NCBI RefSeq assembly: GCF_000375525.1
Contig: NZ_AQXC01000001.1
Span: forward strand, 248,001-312,000
Direction: 5' to 3'
DNA from: Corynebacterium propinquum DSM 44285
Lineage (GTDB): Bacteria; Actinomycetota; Actinomycetes; Mycobacteriales; Mycobacteriaceae
DNA: 64,000 nucleotides
The notes beneath the pieces were generated by a model, which saw nothing but the letters and a program-made list of their open reading frames with translations, made no database searches and was not told where the DNA came from. Numbering within the stretch: the first letter of the stretch is position 1; every line of letters starts with the position of its first letter. The position numbers and the translations under genes were made by a program. Of the stretch, positions 38,246-47,658 are shown one piece after another.

Positions 38246-39138
38246 GGCATCCCCCTTCCCCGCTGTCGGCGAGCCGTGCGTGCCGTCATCGTTCCGGTGC
38301 CGTCATCGGCAAGCTCCAGAATCGGACAAGGCCAGACTCTGTCCTCGTCGTAACGCGTCCATTCCCGGGGGTAGCCCAACGAGACCTCATGGTGCACCAC
38401 ACCATCGAACTCGCTCTCATCTGGCATGTGCAAATGCCCATACACCACAGCTTTCGCGCGATAACGCCGCGGCCAATGACGCGTATGGCGAGTCCCGCAC
38501 CACAGAGCAATCTCCGGTAGCCCCAGGCGCAGTGTCGGTTCCTGCACCAACGGCCAATGGTTAATCAACACCGTCGGTCCATTCACCCGCGACAGCCGAG
38601 TAATGGAATACGCCAACCGATCCCAACACCATGCGCGGATATCAGTAAACGGCGCGATAGCGATTTCGTCGGCGAGCACCACGTTTTTCTGCGCTGCAGC
38701 GTCTAATGCTTCCTCCACACCCATGCCCGCGGGGCGAAAGCTGTAATCGTACAACGTAAACAAAGGCACAATCGTGGTATCCCCGAAGACCGGAAAACTA
38801 TCTTCCGGAGTCAATACATCAATCTCGCGGCAAAGCTGCACCAGACTGTCGTATTTTGCGCGCCCGACATGCGAATCCGTCGAACGACAAAACAACTCGT
38901 GATTGCCAGGTACCCAAATCACCTGGGAAAACCGGCTACGCAGCTCACTTAACACCGAAGCAATAAGGTCAGTTCGCTCCGCAACATCACCGGCCACGAT
39001 CAACCAATCATCGGGATGACGCGGCGTAATTTCAGCCAAACGCTTCCGGTTCGCCCGCACTGCGGCATGCAGATCCGCGACTGCCCATAAGGTCGGTGGA
39101 AACGCAACCGGATCGCTTGATGCATCAGGGTGGGTCAC
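38242..39138 (-). CDS. Calcineurin-type metallophosphoesterase (PptH-like)
   Basis: 298 residues. The metallophosphatase motifs are in order: DLHAAVR, a GDVAERTDLI segment, WVPGNHELF (GNHE), VLINHWPL and VYGHLHMPDES (GHLH). The Asp of the first motif is visible in AVADLHA. Overlap with pptT by four bases and position Rv2795c suggest it is the corynebacterial PptH, which hydrolyses phosphopantetheine from carrier proteins; that assignment is by context. The start is GTG, overlapping the MATE gene stop. Confidence 0.88.
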   Translation of the reverse strand: MTHPDASSDPVAFPPTLWAVADLHAAVRANRKRLAEITPRHPDDWLIVAGDVAERTDLIASVLSELRSRFSQVIWVPGNHELFCRSTDSHVGRAKYDSLVQLCREIDVLTPEDSFPVFGDTTIVPLFTLYDYSFRPAGMGVEEALDAAAQKNVVLADEIAIAPFTDIRAWCWDRLAYSITRLSRVNGPTVLINHWPLVQEPTLRLGLPEIALWCGTRHTRHWPRRYRAKAVVYGHLHMPDESEFDGVVHHEVSLGYPREWTRYDEDRVWPCPILELADDGTGTMTARTARRQRGRGMP

Positions 39139-40454
39139 GAGTCAATCACCGCCCACTTCATGGATTGGAATCGATAGACCACCGCCGCAGTACGCAGCCC
39201 AATAAACGCCAACAACCCGCACCAGATACCCGTCAACCCGCCGTCGACAAGATAGGCAATCCACACACCCGGCAGGAACCCGACAAGCACCGAACCGATG
39301 GTGATCGTGCGCAAAAACGCCACATCACCGGCACCGAGTAAGACACCATCAAAGGCAAACAACACGCCGCCCAACACGATCATGATGAGCAATAACCACC
39401 ACGGTGTCGCAATAGTATCCAGTACCCCAGCATCATCGGTAAACAACCGCGGAATCCAGCCAGAAAATACAGCCGCAAGCCCCAACGCGAAAATGGCCGA
39501 ATACCAGGTGATTTTCAAGCCAGCACGCCGGGCCGCGGTGACGGTTTTCCCACCGAGCGCAGCACCAATAAGCGCTTGCGCGGCAATAGCCAGCGAATCC
39601 AACACCAAGGTAAGGAAATTCCACAACTGCAACATGATCTGGTGCGCTGCCAACGCATGCGTGCCGAACCGCGCAGCCACACCAGCGGCAGACAAAAACG
39701 CCACCTGAAATGCAAGAGAACGCAAAATCAAATCACGCCCCAACACCAGTTGGCGCACGATCACTCGAGCCCGCGGTGCCCAACTACCACCATGAGCGCG
39801 CAACAGGCACACTACGAAACAGGTTGCGGTAAGCCCCATCCCCAACACATTCGCCCAGGCAGAGCCGACAAGGCCGAACGTGGAGACCAAAAATGGCAGA
39901 GCGATTGCACCGGGAACCACACCAGCCAGCGTGAAATAGAACGGCCACCGGGTATTCTGAATCCCGCGCATCCACCCATTACCGGCCATGATGACCAAGG
40001 TCAGCGGGATCGCTAACGCGGACACATGCAACCAACTAGCCGTTGCAGCTGCCACAGTCGGATCGCCGGTTAACCACTGTGCGATATGCGAACCGAAGAT
40101 CCACAGCACCGCAGCCAACAATAAGCCCACCGCAACCGCAACCCACGTTGCCTGCACGCCCTCGGCAATAGCAGCTGATTTCTTGCCTTGCCCATATAAC
40201 CGTGAGGCCCGAGCAGTTGTTCCATAAGACAAAAAAGTCAACTGAGTAGTCAACATCGACTGGACAGTGGCACCAGCACCCAACGCGGCGAGTTCGAAAC
40301 TCCCAAGCCTTCCCACGACTGCTGTATCCAGCAATAGATACAACGGCATGGCAGCAAGGACCCCGAGCGCCGGAAGCGCTAGGCCGAAAATTGTACGAGC
40401 GCTGATCTCTGCGCTGTCTGTACCGGGTGATTGCGTCTGAGAAGGTGGGGTCAT
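39135..40454 (-). CDS. dinF: MATE-family efflux transporter (DinF type)
   Basis: 439 residues, twelve hydrophobic segments in two six-span halves. FGLALPALGVLAAMPLYLLLDTAVVGRLG is the MATE N-terminal signature, and the second half repeats it with ALAAHQIMLQLWNFLTLVLDSLAIAAQALIG. It would exchange cations for drugs or metabolites; the substrate is unknown. I chose the ATG at 40454, whose ATGA overlaps the nrnA stop; a GTG at 40460 is the alternative. This order (NrnA then DinF) matches Rv2837c-Rv2836c. Confidence 0.92.
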   Translation of the reverse strand: MTPPSQTQSPGTDSAEISARTIFGLALPALGVLAAMPLYLLLDTAVVGRLGSFELAALGAGATVQSMLTTQLTFLSYGTTARASRLYGQGKKSAAIAEGVQATWVAVAVGLLLAAVLWIFGSHIAQWLTGDPTVAAATASWLHVSALAIPLTLVIMAGNGWMRGIQNTRWPFYFTLAGVVPGAIALPFLVSTFGLVGSAWANVLGMGLTATCFVVCLLRAHGGSWAPRARVIVRQLVLGRDLILRSLAFQVAFLSAAGVAARFGTHALAAHQIMLQLWNFLTLVLDSLAIAAQALIGAALGGKTVTAARRAGLKITWYSAIFALGLAAVFSGWIPRLFTDDAGVLDTIATPWWLLLIMIVLGGVLFAFDGVLLGAGDVAFLRTITIGSVLVGFLPGVWIAYLVDGGLTGIWCGLLAFIGLRTAAVVYRFQSMKWAVIDS

Positions 40455-41416
40455 GGGCACTGGCGTTCAATAACAGTCAGTAGTTCATCGATCACTTCCG
40501 CAGCCGCGCCGCGTGCAGCAAATCCCGCCGCCGGAACATGGCCGCCACCACCTAATTTCATGGCAATCGCCGAGCAGTCGATCTCCCGCGAACGCAGCGA
40601 ACCATTCCAATACCCCGGAGCCATCTCCTTGTACACCACCCCGAGATTGGTGCCGTCGAGCGAGCGGACAAAATCCACGAGCTTTTCCACCGCGGATTGA
40701 CTATGCGCAGCGATAATGTGGTGCGGGACTTGTAACACCGCCATTGTTACCGATCCTGCGGATTTAATCTGCAGGTTGGACAGTACCTCGCCTGTCATTT
40801 GCAGATCATCCGGGGCCGTCAGATCCACCAAATCAACAGCGATTTGCTTTGGGTCCAGCCCGTAATCCATCAACTCAGCAGCCATGGTATGCATGAGGCG
40901 ACTACCCCAGCGAAAACTACCCGTATCGGTCATCAACCCGGCATACAACCCGTGCGCGATCTCTCGATCTAGCGAGATCCCCAGGGTACGAAACAACTCG
41001 TAGAGCACCACGGTCGTGGACTCCCGGGCAGGATCCACCAAGTTAATGTCGCCGTAGCCTGGGTTTGTGTCGTGATGATCAATATTGATGCACGGGCCGG
41101 AAAATGCCTGATACTCTGCCGCAGCTGTGCCAGTTCGAGACAGCGAACCGCAATCAACGCTAATGACGACGTCGGCAAGCGGAAATGCCTGGTCCCGTGC
41201 AAATAGCTCCACCTTGTCTGCATACGGGATAGACAAGAGGTTGTCCGGAATTGGCTTATCTTGCCCCACATACAGCCGCGAGCTAATACCAAGTTTCTTC
41301 AGTCCCAGGGCAAGCGCGCACGCCGAACCGATGGCATCAGCATCCGGGTTCACATGTGCCAAGATAACTACCCGCCGTGCCTGGCGAATGGCGCTAGCTA
41401 CCTGAGAATAAGGCAT
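40451..41416 (-). CDS. nrnA: Bifunctional oligoribonuclease/PAP phosphatase (DHH-DHHA1)
   Basis: 321 residues. The DHH domain has AHVNPDADAIGSACAL, VISVDCGS and IDHHDTNPGYGD (metal-binding Asp and His). DHHA1 has GGGGHVPAAGFAARG. NrnA hydrolyses 2-5-nt RNAs, pAp, and in actinobacteria cyclic dinucleotide products. TAATG overlaps the rbfA stop. The motif copy at 41170-41180 encodes PLADVV. Confidence 0.95.
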   Translation of the reverse strand: MPYSQVASAIRQARRVVILAHVNPDADAIGSACALALGLKKLGISSRLYVGQDKPIPDNLLSIPYADKVELFARDQAFPLADVVISVDCGSLSRTGTAAAEYQAFSGPCINIDHHDTNPGYGDINLVDPARESTTVVLYELFRTLGISLDREIAHGLYAGLMTDTGSFRWGSRLMHTMAAELMDYGLDPKQIAVDLVDLTAPDDLQMTGEVLSNLQIKSAGSVTMAVLQVPHHIIAAHSQSAVEKLVDFVRSLDGTNLGVVYKEMAPGYWNGSLRSREIDCSAIAMKLGGGGHVPAAGFAARGAAAEVIDELLTVIERQCP

Positions 41417-41847
41417 TACTCAGAATCCTTATACGGGTCTTCGTCTCCAGCAGGGCGTGCCTGCTGCCGTAAACGTGCGAGCTCTTCATCACGAGCTTTC
41501 GCTTTCGCGAGAAGGCCTTCCATATGGGCAGAGGCTTGCGGGACTTCGTCGAATTCAAACTCGAGAGTGGGAGTAAACCGCACCGAAAGCACATCACCGA
41601 CGATCTTGCGCAGTTGGCCACGGTGGCGGTGCAACGCTTCTGCCGCCTGATCCAGATCTGGCTCTTCGTTGATATCACGACCGCGCACGGTGTAATACAC
41701 AGTGGCGTTGTGCAAATCGCCGGTCACACGCGTGTCAGTTACGGTAATAAGTTCGAGTCGGCGATCCTTAATCTGGTGTTCTAGGGCATTCGCGACAATT
41801 TCCTGGATACGTTTAGCGATCCGGCCGGTTCGTGCATTATCAGCCAT
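41416..41847 (-). CDS. rbfA: Ribosome-binding factor A
   Basis: 143 residues. One KH-like domain: [46 protein letters not shown], with the expected acidic C-terminal tail. It matures the 5' end of 16S rRNA on the 30S particle, notably in the cold. The ATG at 41847 has AAAGGTAG upstream, and a terminator behind infB separates it from that gene. Order infB-rbfA-nrnA-dinF is conserved. Confidence 0.96.
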   Translation of the reverse strand: MADNARTGRIAKRIQEIVANALEHQIKDRRLELITVTDTRVTGDLHNATVYYTVRGRDINEEPDLDQAAEALHRHRGQLRKIVGDVLSVRFTPTLEFEFDEVPQASAHMEGLLAKAKARDEELARLRQQARPAGDEDPYKDSE

Positions 41848-41983
41848 GAAATATCTACCTTTCACATAATGACTGCCAGCAGAGCGAAACACGCACCGCG
41901 CAGTCTGTGTCCTATTATCTTTTCCCGATTGGTTCGGTAACGAGTTTCTCTTCAGTTTCCGCTATTTTAGCGCAGACGAAAAA

Positions 41984-42022
41984 CACCCATCCGAGGTGAC
42001 GATGCGCCAACTCGGATGGGTG
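41984..42022 (-). terminator. Intrinsic terminator after infB
   Basis: CACCCATCCGAG (41984-41995) and CTCGGATGGGTG (42011-42022) are exact 12-bp complements around a 15-nt loop; in the direction of infB, TTTTTCG follows. It lies 129 nt past the infB stop, in the 304-bp gap before rbfA. The remainder of the gap shows only small partial dyads and no gene. Confidence 0.85.
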
Positions 42023-42151
42023 TAAACAGTGAGGTCCTACCACTGCATGGTGGGTCTACAGTAAATCTCCGGGATCAAGCTTGCCAGACGTGCCCGATCG
42101 ACTGTACCCGATGGGCTCCGCCTGGCTGCAGGCTAGGTGCTACTAGTACTA

Positions 42152-45115
42152 CTAGTCGCGTGGAACCTCGACCTCTTCGTAAGCCTGGATGATATCGCCA
42201 ACCTGGATGTCTGGGTAGGACAGGGTCATACCGCATTCATAACCGGCCTTGATCTCGTTCATGTCGTCCTTTTCGTGACGCAGGGACTCGATCGTGGCAT
42301 TCGGTGCGATGACATTGCCATCGCGCAGGATGCGGGCCTTTCCATTGCGCTTGACGGAGCCTTCATTGACCATACAACCCGCAATGAGGCCGACGGCCGA
42401 AGACTTGAACAGCGCACGGATTTCGGCTTCACCGGTATCGCGCTCTTCGTAGATCGGCTTGAGCATGCCCTTGAGAGCCTGCTCGATCTCTTCGATAGCA
42501 CGGTAGATGACCGTGTAGTAACGCAGGTCGACGCCTTCTTGGTTGGCAGCCTCGGTCGCTTTGCCTTCCGCGCGGACGTTGAACGCCACGATGACGGCAT
42601 CCGATGCAGCAGCCAGGGACACGTTGGTCTGTGTGACAGCACCGACACCACGGTCGATGATGTTCAGCTCGACCTCGTCGTCGATTTCGATCTGCAACAA
42701 AGCATCTTCCAAGGCCTCGACCGAACCAGCATTGTCGCCCTTCAGGATCAGGTTGAGCGTGCTGGTTTCCTTCAGCACCTTGTCCAGATCCTCCAAGGAG
42801 ACGCGCTTCTTTGTCTTCGCCTGCATTGCAGAACGACGACGAGCATCACGCTGCGCGGCGATCTGGCGAGCGACTCGGTCATCTTCCACGACCAGTAGCG
42901 AGTCACCGGCACCAGGCACGCCGTTCAAACCTTGCACCTGTACTGGGCGCGAAGGGCCCGCTTCATCGACGTCATTGCCGAATTCGTCCACCATGCGACG
43001 GACACGGCCATGGGCATCGCCAACGACGATCGAATCGCCGACGTGCAAGGTACCGCGCTGCACAATGACGGTGGCAACCGGACCACGACCACGGTCCAGG
43101 TTGGCTTCGATCGCCAGACCTTGGGCATTCATGTCTGGGTTGGCAGTCAGCTCCAGTGCAGCATCCGCGGTAAGAACAACGGCTTCGAGCAGCTCATCGA
43201 TGTTGGTTCCCTGACGCGCAGAGATATCGATGAACATCGTATCGCCGCCATATTCTTCCGGGATCAACCCGTATTCAGTCAACTGACCACGGATCTTGTC
43301 CGGTTGTGCTTCCGGCTTATCGATCTTGTTAACGGCAACGACCACTGGGATATCTGCGGCCTTCGCGTGGTTAATCGCTTCAATGGTCTGCGGCATCACG
43401 CCATCGTCGGCAGCAACCACCAGAATGGCCAGGTCGGTGGCTTTCGCGCCACGAGCACGCATCTGGGTGAATGCTTCGTGACCTGGGGTATCCAGGAACG
43501 TCAGCATACGTTGTTTACCTTCGGCCGTAACCTCGGTCTGGTATGCACCGATGCCCTGGGTGATGCCACCGGCTTCACCCTCACCTTCGTTGGTCTTACG
43601 AATGGTGTCCAATAGTCGAGTCTTACCGTGGTCAACGTGACCCATGACGGTGATGACTGGAGGGCGTTTCGCGAGGTCTTCCTCTTCGCCTTCGTCTTCA
43701 CCGAACTGCAGGTCGAACGACTCCAGCAGCTCGCGGTCCTCGTCTTCTGGGGAAACCACTTCGAGTTCATAGTTGATCTCAGCTGCCAACAACTGCAGGG
43801 TCTCTTCCGACACCGTTGCCGTTGCGGTCACCATCTCACCCATGTTGAACAAGGCCTGCACCAGTGCGGCTGGATCAGCATTGATCTTTTCCGCAAAATC
43901 CGACACAGAAGCGCCGCGACGTAGACGAACAGTCTTGCCCTTGCCATCTGGCAAGCGCACACCGCCGACTACATTTGGTGCGTGCAGCTCCTCGTACTCG
44001 GCTTTCTTCTGCCGCTTCGACTTCTTACCACGGCGCGGTGGGCCGCCTGGACGTCCGAATGCACCCGCGGTACCACCGCGACGACCGCCACGGCCACCGC
44101 GGAAGCCACCAGCTGGAGGGCCGCCACGACCTGGGCCACCAGGGCCTGCTTTTCCGCGTCCACGACCACTACCGGACTGTTTGTTCGGCATTGCCGCTGG
44201 AGTTGGCGTCGCTGGCATCATCGCCGGGGTTGGGCGACGTCCGCCACCGCTGCGTTCGTTCGAAGAAGCCGAACGATCATCACGATTATTGCGTGGCTTA
44301 GCGCCGCCACCATCGCGAGCAGGCTTGCCTTGCCCCTGCCCCTGTTTTGGCCCCTTAGAACCGCCCGGACGTGGACCGGGTTTCGCACGATCGTCTCCCG
44401 CGCCAGATGAGAACGGGTTGTTCGCCACCTTTGGGCGCCCGCCCGGCTTTGGCATCGGGCGAGGCATTGCATTGCCAGGATTTGGCGCACCTGGTTTTGC
44501 CTGACCAGGTTTCGCTTGCGCTGCTTGCCCAGACTTCGTTTGGCCAGGTTTCGCCTGACCTGGTTTCGGTGCATTGGCGCCCGGACGCTGACCCGGGCGT
44601 TTGTCTGCGGCTGCAGCTGCCTTGTTCTGACTAGGCTTACCTGGTTGGCTTCCCTGCCCTGCAGGTGCCTGGTTTTTGCCAGGCTTAGCTGCACGATCTT
44701 GCCCCGGTTTCGGTGCCCGCGCATCTGGATTTACAGGCTTAGCCGGGCGTTCTTGACCTGGCTTCGGTGCGCCTGATTTCGGCTGACCAGGTTTCGCCTG
44801 CGCGGCTTGCCCAGGCTTAGCCTGACCAGGTTTCGCCTGACCTGGTTTGGGCGCAGTAGCTTGAGATTTCGCTGCAGGCTGTGCCCCAGGTTTCGTCTGG
44901 GTTCCTGCTGCACCGGTTTTTTGCGCACCAGATGAGGCAGCTTCATTTGCTGCATCTTGTTCATAGTGCGCACGCATTTTTTTGACTACCGGTGGTTCAA
45001 TTGTGGACGACGCGGTTTTGACGAACTCGCCTTTTTCTTTCAGCGTCGCAAGTAGTTCTTTACTGGTAATGCCGAGCTGTTTTGCTAGCTCGTGCACGCG
45101 TAATTTTCCGGGCAC
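42152..45115 (-). CDS. infB: Translation initiation factor IF-2
   Basis: 987 residues. An N-terminal IF2_N helix ([23 protein letters not shown]) is followed by ~330 residues of low complexity. About 50-215 is a Lys/Pro/Gly/Gln/Ala array built on AKPGQ, and about 215-370 is Gly/Arg/Pro-rich. The G domain has [20 protein letters not shown] and NKIDKPEA, then domains II-IV end at [11 protein letters not shown]-2 places initiator tRNA on the 30S subunit. The start is GTG at 45115 with AGAGGAGTC upstream. The AKPGQ array contains a 66-bp imperfect duplication. Confidence 0.97.
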   Translation of the reverse strand: MPGKLRVHELAKQLGITSKELLATLKEKGEFVKTASSTIEPPVVKKMRAHYEQDAANEAASSGAQKTGAAGTQTKPGAQPAAKSQATAPKPGQAKPGQAKPGQAAQAKPGQPKSGAPKPGQERPAKPVNPDARAPKPGQDRAAKPGKNQAPAGQGSQPGKPSQNKAAAAADKRPGQRPGANAPKPGQAKPGQTKSGQAAQAKPGQAKPGAPNPGNAMPRPMPKPGGRPKVANNPFSSGAGDDRAKPGPRPGGSKGPKQGQGQGKPARDGGGAKPRNNRDDRSASSNERSGGGRRPTPAMMPATPTPAAMPNKQSGSGRGRGKAGPGGPGRGGPPAGGFRGGRGGRRGGTAGAFGRPGGPPRRGKKSKRQKKAEYEELHAPNVVGGVRLPDGKGKTVRLRRGASVSDFAEKINADPAALVQALFNMGEMVTATATVSEETLQLLAAEINYELEVVSPEDEDRELLESFDLQFGEDEGEEEDLAKRPPVITVMGHVDHGKTRLLDTIRKTNEGEGEAGGITQGIGAYQTEVTAEGKQRMLTFLDTPGHEAFTQMRARGAKATDLAILVVAADDGVMPQTIEAINHAKAADIPVVVAVNKIDKPEAQPDKIRGQLTEYGLIPEEYGGDTMFIDISARQGTNIDELLEAVVLTADAALELTANPDMNAQGLAIEANLDRGRGPVATVIVQRGTLHVGDSIVVGDAHGRVRRMVDEFGNDVDEAGPSRPVQVQGLNGVPGAGDSLLVVEDDRVARQIAAQRDARRRSAMQAKTKKRVSLEDLDKVLKETSTLNLILKGDNAGSVEALEDALLQIEIDDEVELNIIDRGVGAVTQTNVSLAAASDAVIVAFNVRAEGKATEAANQEGVDLRYYTVIYRAIEEIEQALKGMLKPIYEERDTGEAEIRALFKSSAVGLIAGCMVNEGSVKRNGKARILRDGNVIAPNATIESLRHEKDDMNEIKAGYECGMTLSYPDIQVGDIIQAYEEVEVPRD
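44501..44848 (-). repeat. Two 66-bp imperfect direct repeats in the infB AKPGQ array
   Basis: 44501-44566 and 44783-44848 match at 59 of 66 positions. Each encodes a KPGQAKPGQ.[12 protein letters not shown] unit, so the array has grown by segmental duplication, and the 282-bp period could vary between strains by recombination. Confidence 0.8.
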
Positions 45116-45133
45116 TTGACTCCTCTGTTGTTT

Positions 45134-45167
45134 ACTAGAGGCCCAAGTAACCCTTGTGACCTCTAGT
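45134..45167 (-). other. Hairpin in the infB leader
   Basis: ACTAGAGG (45134-45141) and CCTCTAGT (45160-45167) form an 8-bp stem with an 18-nt loop directly 5' of the infB Shine-Dalgarno, in the 101-bp gap after ylxR. There is no T-tract, so it is more likely a leader fold or processing site than a terminator. Confidence 0.45.
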
Positions 45168-45216
45168 GTGTGCTAGTGACTTTCATCGCTGATGCAACTT
45201 CATGGTTGAGTGCTCA

Positions 45217-45525
45217 TCAGTGTCGGTCTTCCTTACATTCTCTAGTCGGTGAAGTGGCGCGAGCTTCTAGGTACGTCCGTACATGACCAGCGTCCAGTTT
45301 CCTGGACGTTTTGAACGCACGCTCTAAAGCGCGACGTTGCAGCGCCGTATCGAGTGCAGATAGTTCCGGCGTTATCCACGCACCGCGACCCGGCAGGCTG
45401 CGGTGAGGATCTGCGAGAACACGTTGATGGTCATTGGGATCAATCACCATGCGCAGCAGGTGAGTATCGTCGTAACGTTTCCGGGTAGCGATGCAAGTCC
45501 GAATCGGTTGCACACCTCGCGTCAT
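45217..45525 (-). CDS. ylxR: YlxR (DUF448) RNA-binding protein
   Basis: 102 residues. PIRTCIATRKRYDDTHLLRMV is the conserved YlxR start, and GRGAWITPELSALDTALQRRALERAFK carries the GRGA(Y/W) motif. YlxR proteins bind RNA and, in Bacillus, modulate RNase P and metabolism genes. It lies between nusA and infB as in most bacteria. The ATG at 45525 has AGGAAGG 6 nt upstream; the frame stays open to 45573 over three tandem 10-bp repeats. Confidence 0.93.
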   Translation of the reverse strand: MTRGVQPIRTCIATRKRYDDTHLLRMVIDPNDHQRVLADPHRSLPGRGAWITPELSALDTALQRRALERAFKTSRKLDAGHVRTYLEARATSPTRECKEDRH

Positions 45526-45541
45526 CGCATCCTTCCTACCG

Positions 45542-45571
45542 TGAAACGCACTGAAACGTACTGAAACGCAC
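45542..45571. repeat. Three tandem 10-bp repeats TGAAACGYAC
   Basis: TGAAACGCAC, TGAAACGTAC and TGAAACGCAC lie end to end from 45542 to 45571, 17 bp before the ylxR start. One repeat per helical turn suggests a protein-binding array or a slippage-prone element in the nusA-ylxR gap. Confidence 0.7.
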
Positions 45572-45654
45572 ATACTCGCCTACAGTTGTTCTGCACGCAA
45601 TAGTCCAGTCTAATAGAAAACAGGCAAAAGGTGAACTTTGCCGATCTACCGTAC

Positions 45655-46890
45655 TTATTCCTGCGACGTGCCCTCGTCCGTAGATCCTGATCCCTCGACG
45701 ACAACATCCGACACAGATTCGTCAACTGAAGCAGCTGCCACAGTTGAGGCTTCATCGCTGTTTTCGGTTCCAGAAGCTGCTGCAGCCGCAGATTCCGCTT
45801 GCACGCGGGCACGTACTTGCTCTAGGGGTTCCAGCTTTTCGGTATCCGAGTGAATATCAATCTTCCAGCCGGTCAATCGAGCCGCCAAGCGAGCATTCTG
45901 GCCTTCTTTACCAATAGCCAGTGACAACTGATAATCCGGAACAACGACGCGGGCTTTCTGCTCTTGTTCGTCCAATACTTCAGCTGCCACTACCTTGGAC
46001 GGCGCCAGCGCATTACCCACGTACACCGCCGGGTTATCTGAATAACCAATGATGTCGATCTTTTCGCCGCCGAGTTCACGCATGACATTGTTCACACGTT
46101 GCCCACGGGGGCCAATACAAGCACCTTTCGGGTTCAGCCCTTTGGCATTGCCACGCACAGCAATCTTCGTGCGGTGGCCTGCTTCACGAGCAATCGAGAG
46201 GATCTCGACGCTACCGTCCGCGACCTCCGGCACCTCGAGTTCAAACAGCCCGCGGACCAGGTCCGGGTGCGTGCGGGAAAGATTCACCTGAACGTTGGTG
46301 TTTTGCCGGTTAACGCCAACAACATAAGCCTTGATGCGATCACCATGCTTCAGCTTCTCGCCTGGAATTTGTTCCGCCGGCAACAAAATTCCGTCTTGCG
46401 CCTCAATTTCGGTACCCAGCTCAACAACGACAATTCCCCGTTCATTGGCTCGGGCATCGGCCTGCACCACTCCGGAGACCACGCGGCCTTCGGTCTCGGA
46501 ATACGTTTCATATGTCCGTCCTGCCTCAGCCTCGCGCAGTTTTCGCACGATGGCGTTCCGAACCGCCGGGGCGCCAATGCGTGCGAAATTGATTGGGGTG
46601 TCGTCGTATTCAGACTCCACTTCCCCTTCGGCGTCGAGTTCTTGCACGATGACCGTAGCATCACCGGTTGCTGTATCAATATCGATCCGTGCACGGTCCG
46701 TAGGGCCCTCAATTCCCGCTGCAGCGGCGCGTGCTCGGTTGGCTTTTCCTGCACCACTGAGATCTTCTTCCAACCCCCGGTGCTCACGGTAAGCCCCGAG
46801 CAGTGCACGAGCAATAGTTTCGAGCAATTCCTCGAACGGAATACCCTTATCGGTTTCGATGCTGCGTAGTGCGTTGAGATCAATATTCAC
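45655..46890 (-). CDS. nusA: Transcription termination/antitermination protein NusA
   Basis: 411 residues. An N-terminal RNA-polymerase-binding domain, S1 (ETEGRVVSGVVQADARANERGIVVV), KH1 (RTKIAVRGNAKGLNPKGACIGPRGQRV) and KH2 (SLAIGKEGQNARLAARLTGW) domains are in order. The last ~60 residues are Ala/Ser/Glu-rich and acidic, longer than in mycobacteria, and may be disordered. The start is GTG at 46890, with AGGACG upstream. It is coupled to rimP (11-bp gap). Confidence 0.96.
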   Translation of the reverse strand: MNIDLNALRSIETDKGIPFEELLETIARALLGAYREHRGLEEDLSGAGKANRARAAAAGIEGPTDRARIDIDTATGDATVIVQELDAEGEVESEYDDTPINFARIGAPAVRNAIVRKLREAEAGRTYETYSETEGRVVSGVVQADARANERGIVVVELGTEIEAQDGILLPAEQIPGEKLKHGDRIKAYVVGVNRQNTNVQVNLSRTHPDLVRGLFELEVPEVADGSVEILSIAREAGHRTKIAVRGNAKGLNPKGACIGPRGQRVNNVMRELGGEKIDIIGYSDNPAVYVGNALAPSKVVAAEVLDEQEQKARVVVPDYQLSLAIGKEGQNARLAARLTGWKIDIHSDTEKLEPLEQVRARVQAESAAAAASGTENSDEASTVAAASVDESVSDVVVEGSGSTDEGTSQE

Positions 46891-46901
46891 TTGTGATCGT
46901 C

Positions 46902-47621
46902 CTAGTCTTTACTATCTGTGTCTTGGATTTCGGAGTCTTGGATTTCGGTGCTGTGATTCTTGGCGCCGTGGTTCTGGTCATCGCGCGCAGTAAGCGCAGC
47001 TCCGGAAGCGATATGCTCTGCAACCTGCACCTCGGCAAACGGTCGCTGCGTCAACGCCAACTCCGCTTGCGGCGGCTGCGAGAACTCAATTTCTACCACT
47101 GCATGCATCGAAGATGCCAATTCCAGGGAAACCGGATCACGCCTATTCTTGCCACTGGCTTTGTTACCGGATTTCTTCGTGGAAGATCCTGCAGGGCCGA
47201 CACCGGATTGTTTCGTTGGCACCAAAATCACGGCCGTGTTGTCGTCGGCAAGCGCACCAATACGCCAGACTTCAGCGGCACCATGGCCATCAATCTGTAC
47301 AGAAACTAGGCGGTGCCGGTTCCGGCGCCAATGACGAGGCGCTGTCAACGGCATATCCAATCCCGGAGTTGAAACCTCCAAGGTATACCCCGGGCCAAAG
47401 CTCATGTCGCCGGCTTCTTCCCGGGCGTCAAGTTCATCGCCGATGTGCTGCGAGAGTTTTTCTAATAGTTCAGAATCCGGGCGTTGATCACCATCAAGAT
47501 AAATTCCTACCTGAGATTTCTTACCTGCCCGGGTAATCTTTATGTGCTCAATATCCAGCTGTTGCGCGCTGGCAATCGGGGTGAGCACCTCTTCCAATTG
47601 TGCGCTAGACGGGAATGCCAT
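46902..47621 (-). CDS. rimP: Ribosome maturation factor RimP
   Basis: About 239 residues, longer than usual (~180). The N-terminal part (PSSAQLEEVLTPIASAQQLDIEHIKITRAGKKSQVGIYLD) and TLEVSTPGLDMPLTAPRHWRRN are typical; an Asp-rich C-terminal tail repeats SEIQDSEIQDT. It helps 30S assembly. I chose the ATG at 47621 (MAFPSS), with TAAGCT (47629-47634) 7 nt upstream; the frame is open beyond. A linker carries the 11-mer copy 47243-47253 (GALADDN). It heads the rimP-nusA-ylxR-infB run and is divergent from the exported-protein gene. Confidence 0.92.
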   Translation of the reverse strand: MAFPSSAQLEEVLTPIASAQQLDIEHIKITRAGKKSQVGIYLDGDQRPDSELLEKLSQHIGDELDAREEAGDMSFGPGYTLEVSTPGLDMPLTAPRHWRRNRHRLVSVQIDGHGAAEVWRIGALADDNTAVILVPTKQSGVGPAGSSTKKSGNKASGKNRRDPVSLELASSMHAVVEIEFSQPPQAELALTQRPFAEVQVAEHIASGAALTARDDQNHGAKNHSTEIQDSEIQDTDSKD

Positions 47622-47658
47622 AACCATCAGCTTAACCGTCAACGGTAACCTATTCGCT

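Noticed and set aside
43773..44504. Long open frame (243 codons) on the plus strand opposite infB, rich in Pro/Arg
   Set aside because: It mirrors the GC-rich repeat array of infB; no Shine-Dalgarno or recognisable domain, and infB is certain.
45541..45571. parS site in the ylxR leader
   Set aside because: Only the GTGAAAC half occurs; the palindromic TGTTTCACGTGAAACA is not present.
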